DNA from: Bisgaardia hudsonensis | Lineage (GTDB): Bacteria; Pseudomonadota; Gammaproteobacteria; Enterobacterales; Pasteurellaceae | DNA length: 64,000 bases | Assembly: GCF_004345785.1 (NCBI RefSeq) | Contig: NZ_SLXI01000001.1 | Location: 402,317 to 466,316, forward strand | Reading direction: 5' to 3' | In this document: piece after piece, positions 59,538 through 64,000 of the stretch | How positions within the stretch are numbered: the first letter of the stretch is position 1 | How the letters are laid out: every line of letters starts with the position of its first letter | Position numbers and translations under genes: made by a program | The notes under the pieces: generated by a model | The model's database searches: none | What the model was told of the DNA's origin: nothing | The model's input: the letters and a program-made list of their open reading frames with translations, nothing else

Positions 59538-60095
59538 GTGATTAACGAAATTAAAAAAGATGCGCAATCGCGTATGGAAAAAAGTGTTGAAGCATTTAGA
59601 GATCATATTAGTAAAATTCGTACAGGACGTGCTCAACCGAGTTTATTAGATGCAATCCAAGTGGAATATTACGGCTCACCAACACCATTACGCCAGTTAG
59701 CTAACGTGGTAGCAGAAGATGCACGCACTTTAGCGGTAACCGTGTTTGATCGTAGCTTAATTGGTGCCGTAGAAAAAGCAATTTTAACTTCTGATTTAGG
59801 ATTAAACCCTTCTTCTGCTGGTACAACGATTCGTGTTCCATTACCACCATTAACAGAAGAACGTCGTCGTGATTTAATAAAAATCGTAAAAGCAGAAGCT
59901 GAACAAGGTAAAGTGTCAGTACGTAACGTACGCCGTGATGCTAATGATCAAATCAAAGCATTATTAAAAGATAAAGAAATCAGCGAAGATGAAGAACGTA
60001 AAGCACAAGACGAAATTCAAAAAATTACAGATGTTTTTATTAAGAAAGTCGATGAAGTGTTCGCCGATAAAGAAAAAGAACTATTAGATTTCTAA
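59538..60095 (+). CDS. frr: Ribosome recycling factor
   Basis: Splits post-termination ribosomes together with EF-G. The 185-residue protein is canonical: [42 protein letters not shown], and the long C-terminal helix ending KEKELLDF. Starts with GTG at 59538; AAGG lies 8 bp upstream. Exactly the usual length. A short hairpin terminator follows, before dxr. Confidence 0.98.
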   Translation: MINEIKKDAQSRMEKSVEAFRDHISKIRTGRAQPSLLDAIQVEYYGSPTPLRQLANVVAEDARTLAVTVFDRSLIGAVEKAILTSDLGLNPSSAGTTIRVPLPPLTEERRRDLIKIVKAEAEQGKVSVRNVRRDANDQIKALLKDKEISEDEERKAQDEIQKITDVFIKKVDEVFADKEKELLDF

Positions 60096-60127
60096 AGAGA
60101 AATTTTATAGAGCTATTTAAATATATT

Positions 60128-60153
60128 AGGACGCTTAGTTGGCGTCCTTTTTT
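60128..60153 (+). terminator. Intrinsic terminator between frr and dxr
   Basis: AGGACGC (60128-60134) pairs with GCGTCCT (60142-60148), followed by a T run. It ends only 25 bp before the dxr start, so read-through or an internal promoter must feed dxr. Confidence 0.85.
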
Positions 60154-60177
60154 GTATTACATACAGGTTAGATATTA

Positions 60178-61371
60178 ATGAGAAAGCAACAAAACATCGT
60201 AATTCTAGGATCAACAGGATCGATAGGGAAAAGTACCCTTTCTGTGATTGAACATAATCCAGAGCAATATAAGGCTTTTGCTTTGGTGGGGGGACGTAAT
60301 GTTGATTTAATGGTGCAACAATGCGTTAAATTTACACCGTACTTTGCGGCATTAGACGATGAAAGTGCAGCTAAAAAATTAGCAGAAAAATTGACCGCAC
60401 TTGGTAGTAAAACGATGGTATTAAGTGGGCAGAAAGCCATTTGTGAGCTAGCGGCACATTCGGAGGCCGATCAGGTTATGGCGGCGATTGTTGGGGCGGC
60501 AGGGCTGTTACCGACACTTTCCGCGGTGAAAGCTCAAAAACGAGTACTACTTGCCAATAAAGAGTCTTTAGTCACTTGTGGGCAGTTGTTTATTGATGAA
60601 GTGCGAAAAAATAAAGCACAATTATTGCCAGTTGATAGTGAACATAATGCGATTTTTCAATCGTTACCGCCAAAGACACAACAACAAATTGGTTTTTGTG
60701 ATTTACAAGAATTAGGGATTAGTAAAATTGTGCTAACAGGATCGGGCGGACCTTTCCGTTATACGGATTTATCTGAATTTCCTAATATTACCCCAGAGCA
60801 AGCGGTAGCCCACCCTAATTGGTCAATGGGTAAAAAAATCTCAGTAGATTCCGCTACGATGATGAATAAAGGATTGGAATACATTGAGGCTCGCTGGTTG
60901 TTTAATGCTAGTGCTGATGAAATGGAAGTGATTATTCATCCACAATCTATTATTCATTCGATGGTGCGTTATGTTGATGGTAGTGTGATTGCACAAATGG
61001 GTAATCCTGATATGCGAACGCCGATTGCGGAAACAATGGCATACCCAATGCGTACCTTTGCTGGTGTTGCCCCCTTAGATTTTTATCAGCTTAATGGTTT
61101 AACTTTTTTAAAACCTGATTATCAGCGTTATCCTTGTTTAAAATTAGCCATAGATGCCTTTGCAGAAGGGCAATATGCTACTACGGCAATGAATGCGGCA
61201 AATGAAATTGTGGTGGAGGCGTTTTTAAATGAGCAAATTAAGTTTACGGATATTGCAAAAATCAATGGCAAGGTCGTGGAAAAAATCACCCCACAAAAAA
61301 TTAGTTGTATTGATGATGTACTGGACGTAGATAAACAAGCAAGAATTTTAGCAAAAAATTTATTGGCTTAA
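60178..61371 (+). CDS. dxr: 1-deoxy-D-xylulose 5-phosphate reductoisomerase
   Basis: Second step of the MEP isoprenoid pathway, NADPH-dependent. The 397-residue protein has the NADPH motif [12 protein letters not shown], the metal-binding [10 protein letters not shown], the flexible loop with [17 protein letters not shown], and the substrate-binding [13 protein letters not shown]-like segment ([11 protein letters not shown]). Length matches E. coli (398). A USS is at 60394-60402. Follows frr, a conserved order in this family. Confidence 0.97.
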   Translation: MRKQQNIVILGSTGSIGKSTLSVIEHNPEQYKAFALVGGRNVDLMVQQCVKFTPYFAALDDESAAKKLAEKLTALGSKTMVLSGQKAICELAAHSEADQVMAAIVGAAGLLPTLSAVKAQKRVLLANKESLVTCGQLFIDEVRKNKAQLLPVDSEHNAIFQSLPPKTQQQIGFCDLQELGISKIVLTGSGGPFRYTDLSEFPNITPEQAVAHPNWSMGKKISVDSATMMNKGLEYIEARWLFNASADEMEVIIHPQSIIHSMVRYVDGSVIAQMGNPDMRTPIAETMAYPMRTFAGVAPLDFYQLNGLTFLKPDYQRYPCLKLAIDAFAEGQYATTAMNAANEIVVEAFLNEQIKFTDIAKINGKVVEKITPQKISCIDDVLDVDKQARILAKNLLA

Positions 61372-61436
61372 ATTCATCAATTAAATTTTTGCTATCAGTT
61401 TGTGTTTTGGTTAATTAAAACATATAAGGAAAAAAT

Positions 61437-62078
61437 ATGATTTCTCGCACTGAACAAATTGTTGAAAAATTACGTCAATTAAAAGTCGTTCCAGTTATTG
61501 CACTAGATAATGCTGAGGCGATTTTGCCCTTAGCTGAAACCCTAGAGGATAATGGGTTACCTGTGGTGGAAATCACTTTTCGTTCTAGTGCTGCGGAACA
61601 AGCCATTCGTTTATTGCGAGAAAAACAACCTGATATTTTAATTGCCGCAGGAACTGTTTTGACAACGGAACAAGTGGTACAAGCTAAAAATGCGGGGGCA
61701 GATTTTGTGGTAACGCCGGGATTTAACCCTAAAATTGTACAACTTTGCCAAGATCTTGATTTACCTATCACTCCGGGGATCAATAACCCAATGTCTATTG
61801 AAGCTGCATTAGAAATAGGGATCACTGCGGTGAAATTTTTCCCAGCCGAAGCCAGTGGTGGAGTCAAAATGATCAAAGCCTTACTAGGCCCTTATCCGCA
61901 ACTAGAAATAATGCCAACAGGTGGTATTAATATTCATAATATCAAAGATTATCTTGCTATCCCAAACGTCATCGCCTGTGGTGGATCTTGGTTTGTAGAA
62001 AAATCATTAATTAATAATAAAAATTGGGTAGAGATAGGGCGATTGACAAGAGAAGTAGTGGATTTAGTAAATCAATAA
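61437..62078 (+). CDS. eda: KDPG/KHG aldolase
   Basis: Cleaves 2-keto-3-deoxy-6-phosphogluconate to pyruvate and glyceraldehyde 3-phosphate. The 213-residue class I aldolase has the catalytic Glu in PVVEITFRS (about residue 45), the Schiff-base Lys in AVKFFPAE (near 133), and the phosphate-binding PTGGIN motif. AAGGAAA precedes ATG 61437. No edd or uronate genes are adjacent, so the KDPG source is not shown. Length equals E. coli Eda (213). Confidence 0.95.
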   Translation: MISRTEQIVEKLRQLKVVPVIALDNAEAILPLAETLEDNGLPVVEITFRSSAAEQAIRLLREKQPDILIAAGTVLTTEQVVQAKNAGADFVVTPGFNPKIVQLCQDLDLPITPGINNPMSIEAALEIGITAVKFFPAEASGGVKMIKALLGPYPQLEIMPTGGINIHNIKDYLAIPNVIACGGSWFVEKSLINNKNWVEIGRLTREVVDLVNQ

Positions 62079-62102
62079 TTTTTGAAATTGAGCGATTAAA
62101 TT

Positions 62103-63449
62103 ATGAATGAAGAAAAGCTAAAAAAATATGATCAGATTAATAGCTATCTAAATGAAATGATTGATTGTTTGGAGTTATTGAATCCACAAAAAACTTTTAA
62201 TGAAAAAAAAGCAAAAAAACATTCAGAAAAAATAAATAATTTCTTATCAAGGGAATTAAATTACAAAAAATCCCTTCAAACAATCTTAATTAATAATAAA
62301 GGATATTCGGATGATGAAATTACAAAGAATATAGAAAAAAATTTAAAAAGGGAAAAAAATGATGAATTTACTTCTGATATTCTTGAAGTATGTATTCATC
62401 GAGCAAAAGAAATAGAAAATGAATTGATAAAATATGAACTTTTAGTTGAATTCAATAGAGTTTTTAATAAGAGTTATCTATTCAGTGATTATAATAATAC
62501 ATTAAAAAAGTTAATAAACTTATCCAATAATATTTATGATAAATCTAATAATATTCGTTTGGATTTTAATATTATTTCTTTAATAAAAGGCTATAAAAAA
62601 ATTATTCATGCTATATTTTGGGCTTTTATAATTATTTTTGGTGTATTACTTACTGGCTATTTAGAGAGATATAATTCATTTAGTTTATTATTAGATCTTA
62701 ATGTAAGTAATATATTATTTTATTTTGGGTTGTTAGTCCTATTTATTTTTTGGTTTATGTTTTTTTCTTTAGCTATTTTATTTATGATTAAATTTTATAG
62801 CTTAAAGTTAGGAAAGAAATTTTGTGAAAATAGCACAAATTACAAAATAAATAATGTTATAACTATTAGTTTATTTTTATTGATATCTGTTATAGCTATA
62901 TTTTTAAACATCTATCTTACATTATCTATCTTGGATAATTATATTCCAATAATAATGTATGTAATGTTTATTTTGGCATTCTTATCTATTTTCATTTTCT
63001 CAGATAAATTTTATGAAAAAAATAGTTTCTATTATTTTATTTCTATTATAACTATTTTTTATACGGGGATTTTATCTTTCTTTGTTCCTAATTGCTTGTT
63101 TATAATTTTGAATGGTAATAAATCTGATTATGAATGGTTGGAAAATATTCAAATGGAGTTTATAGGAATGCGAGATAAGCAAGATTATATTTATTGGGTA
63201 AATAAGGATTATCTTAATATGTCGAGTGTAGATTCCGATCATATTACTTTTGAAAACGCTTGCTATCTTGAAATTGAATCAGTAAACACTAATTTAAAGG
63301 AGCAAAAAGTAGATAGAGCCAATTCAACTTTCAAGCAAGTAAATGGTAAAATTCTTTTTAGAACTAACAATAAAGTTATTTTTCTACCAAGTTATAATCA
63401 AGAGACAGACATATTAATTATTGATAGTAAAGATATTTACCGTCAGTAG
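62103..63449 (+). CDS. Polytopic membrane protein with cytosolic coiled-coil domain, unknown
   Basis: A 448-residue protein that I do not recognise. The N-terminal ~160 residues are lysine-, glutamate- and asparagine-rich and predicted helical. A central block holds five or six membrane segments (about residues 166-186, 204-229, 252-278, 281-299, 308-337), and a soluble C-terminal domain of about 110 residues follows. It lies 24 bp after eda but is unlike it in composition: it is much richer in A and T, with many AAA, AAT and ATT codons, so it is probably acquired. A terminator follows. Intact. Confidence 0.65.
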   Translation: MNEEKLKKYDQINSYLNEMIDCLELLNPQKTFNEKKAKKHSEKINNFLSRELNYKKSLQTILINNKGYSDDEITKNIEKNLKREKNDEFTSDILEVCIHRAKEIENELIKYELLVEFNRVFNKSYLFSDYNNTLKKLINLSNNIYDKSNNIRLDFNIISLIKGYKKIIHAIFWAFIIIFGVLLTGYLERYNSFSLLLDLNVSNILFYFGLLVLFIFWFMFFSLAILFMIKFYSLKLGKKFCENSTNYKINNVITISLFLLISVIAIFLNIYLTLSILDNYIPIIMYVMFILAFLSIFIFSDKFYEKNSFYYFISIITIFYTGILSFFVPNCLFIILNGNKSDYEWLENIQMEFIGMRDKQDYIYWVNKDYLNMSSVDSDHITFENACYLEIESVNTNLKEQKVDRANSTFKQVNGKILFRTNNKVIFLPSYNQETDILIIDSKDIYRQ

Positions 63450-63497
63450 TTATACCAATTAAACGAATGGATATCCAAAAGCAAAACTTTGAAATAT

Positions 63498-63537
63498 AAA
63501 TCCCCTAACCATTCAAACTGTTTAGGGGATTTCTTTT
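63498..63537 (+). terminator. Intrinsic terminator after the membrane-protein gene
   Basis: AAATCCCCTAA pairs perfectly with TTAGGGGATTT, followed by CTTTTC. It lies about 50 bp after the stop codon at 63449. Confidence 0.88.
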
Positions 63538-63587
63538 CTATCTATAATAAAAACAACCTAAACCCCCACCGCACTTTTTGCTATTAA

Positions 63588-64000
63588 TTACAAATACAAC
63601 GCCATTACTACCGCATTTTCTCGTTTTCCATCGGGAGTGGGGTAGTAGTTTTTGCGAATATCCACTTCGTTAAAACCTAACTTATCATAAAGTTTTTTGG
63701 CTGAGTGATTTGATTCTCTGACTTCTAACCATAGGGTTGCGATATTTTTTTTTCGTAGTTGTTCTATTAGCTTTTCTAATAATTGTTGTCCCAATTTTTT
63801 TCCTTGAAATTTGGGATCTATGGCGATGTTAAATAAAGTCGCTTCATCTAAGACGGTTTGGCAAATCGCAAAGCCGATTATGGTTTCATTCTCATCGGTA
63901 ATTTTTAAATTAAGATAGCGATCCCCTTGATTATTTTTTAATGTTCCCATTGACCAAGGGACTAAATGGGCTTGTTGTTCAATTTGAAAGAGTTGTTCAA
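63588..64000 (-). CDS. rimI: Ribosomal protein S18 alanine N-acetyltransferase RimI (5' end outside)
   Basis: GNAT-family enzyme that acetylates the N-terminus of S18. The visible part has NIAIDPKFQGKKLGQQLLEKL (acetyl-CoA site, shown in part), WLEVRESNHSAKKLYDKLGF, and the RimI end with RKNYYPTPDG. Translation continues in frame past the methionine at 63950 to the window edge, as EQLFQIEQQAHLVPWS, a match to the RimI N-terminal region. So the real start lies beyond 64000 and about ten residues are missing. Intact as far as visible. Confidence 0.93.
   Translation of the reverse strand, partial: EQLFQIEQQAHLVPWSMGTLKNNQGDRYLNLKITDENETIIGFAICQTVLDEATLFNIAIDPKFQGKKLGQQLLEKLIEQLRKKNIATLWLEVRESNHSAKKLYDKLGFNEVDIRKNYYPTPDGKRENAVVMALYL

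Overview
The window is chromosomal DNA from a member of the Pasteurellaceae, in the clade with the Haemophilus influenzae-type DNA uptake signal sequence (USS). By eye I find about 22 exact copies of AAGTGCGGT or its complement. Gene content and small blocks (ybaB-recR, yciI-yciA-yciB-yciC, dapA-bamC, frr-dxr, holC-valS, periplasmic ATP-dependent DNA ligase) fit that family, as does the strong AT bias. I cannot assign genus or species.

Layout. 1-12.3 kb is mostly housekeeping: a (TTTACTAA)13 octamer tract at the very edge, a lipoprotein, a short cytidine deaminase, a metallo-beta-lactamase-fold hydrolase, an acyltransferase, a DoxX protein, topB, ybaB-recR, acnB and the yci cluster. An ompW-type gene with a frameshift (12.6-13.2 kb) marks the edge of a group 2 (ABC-transporter-dependent) capsule locus at 13.3-25.1 kb. 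The locus holds kpsC/kpsS-type Kdo-linker transferases, a convergent bexDCBA-type export operon, and a divergent three-gene serotype cassette. The cassette consists of a polysialyltransferase-like enzyme, an unrecognised partner and an OatC-like O-acetyltransferase, and it is closed by a convergent CMP-sialic acid synthetase. I read this as an O-acetylated sialic-acid capsule. Neither neuB nor neuC is in the window, so sialate may be scavenged or made elsewhere.

25.5-28.8 kb holds holC-valS. Directly after valS lies an insertion carrying a HAD nucleotidase, a 1396-residue nuclease-STAND NTPase resembling the Avs antiphage family, and an isochorismatase-fold hydrolase. It ends in a second, slightly diverged copy of the last 79 bp of valS plus its downstream USS, so the island is bracketed by ~110-bp direct repeats. 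An orphan tail-anchored protein follows, then a 2572-residue trimeric autotransporter adhesin (35.9-43.7 kb) with recent internal duplications.

43.7-50.4 kb is core again (bcp, dapA, bamC, rpsO, apbC, metG). 50.4-51.8 kb is a scar with a broken HTH regulator, a (TTTA)9.5 microsatellite and the C-terminal piece of an SMC-like ATPase. It is followed by a periplasmic DNA ligase and a Fic AMP-transferase with 22-bp-phased direct repeats in front of it. 54.2-64 kb is core: ubiF, miaB, a phosphoethanolamine transferase, pyrH, frr, dxr, eda, an unrecognised membrane protein, and rimI running off the right edge. No tRNA, rRNA, CRISPR array, complete insertion sequence or phage was seen.
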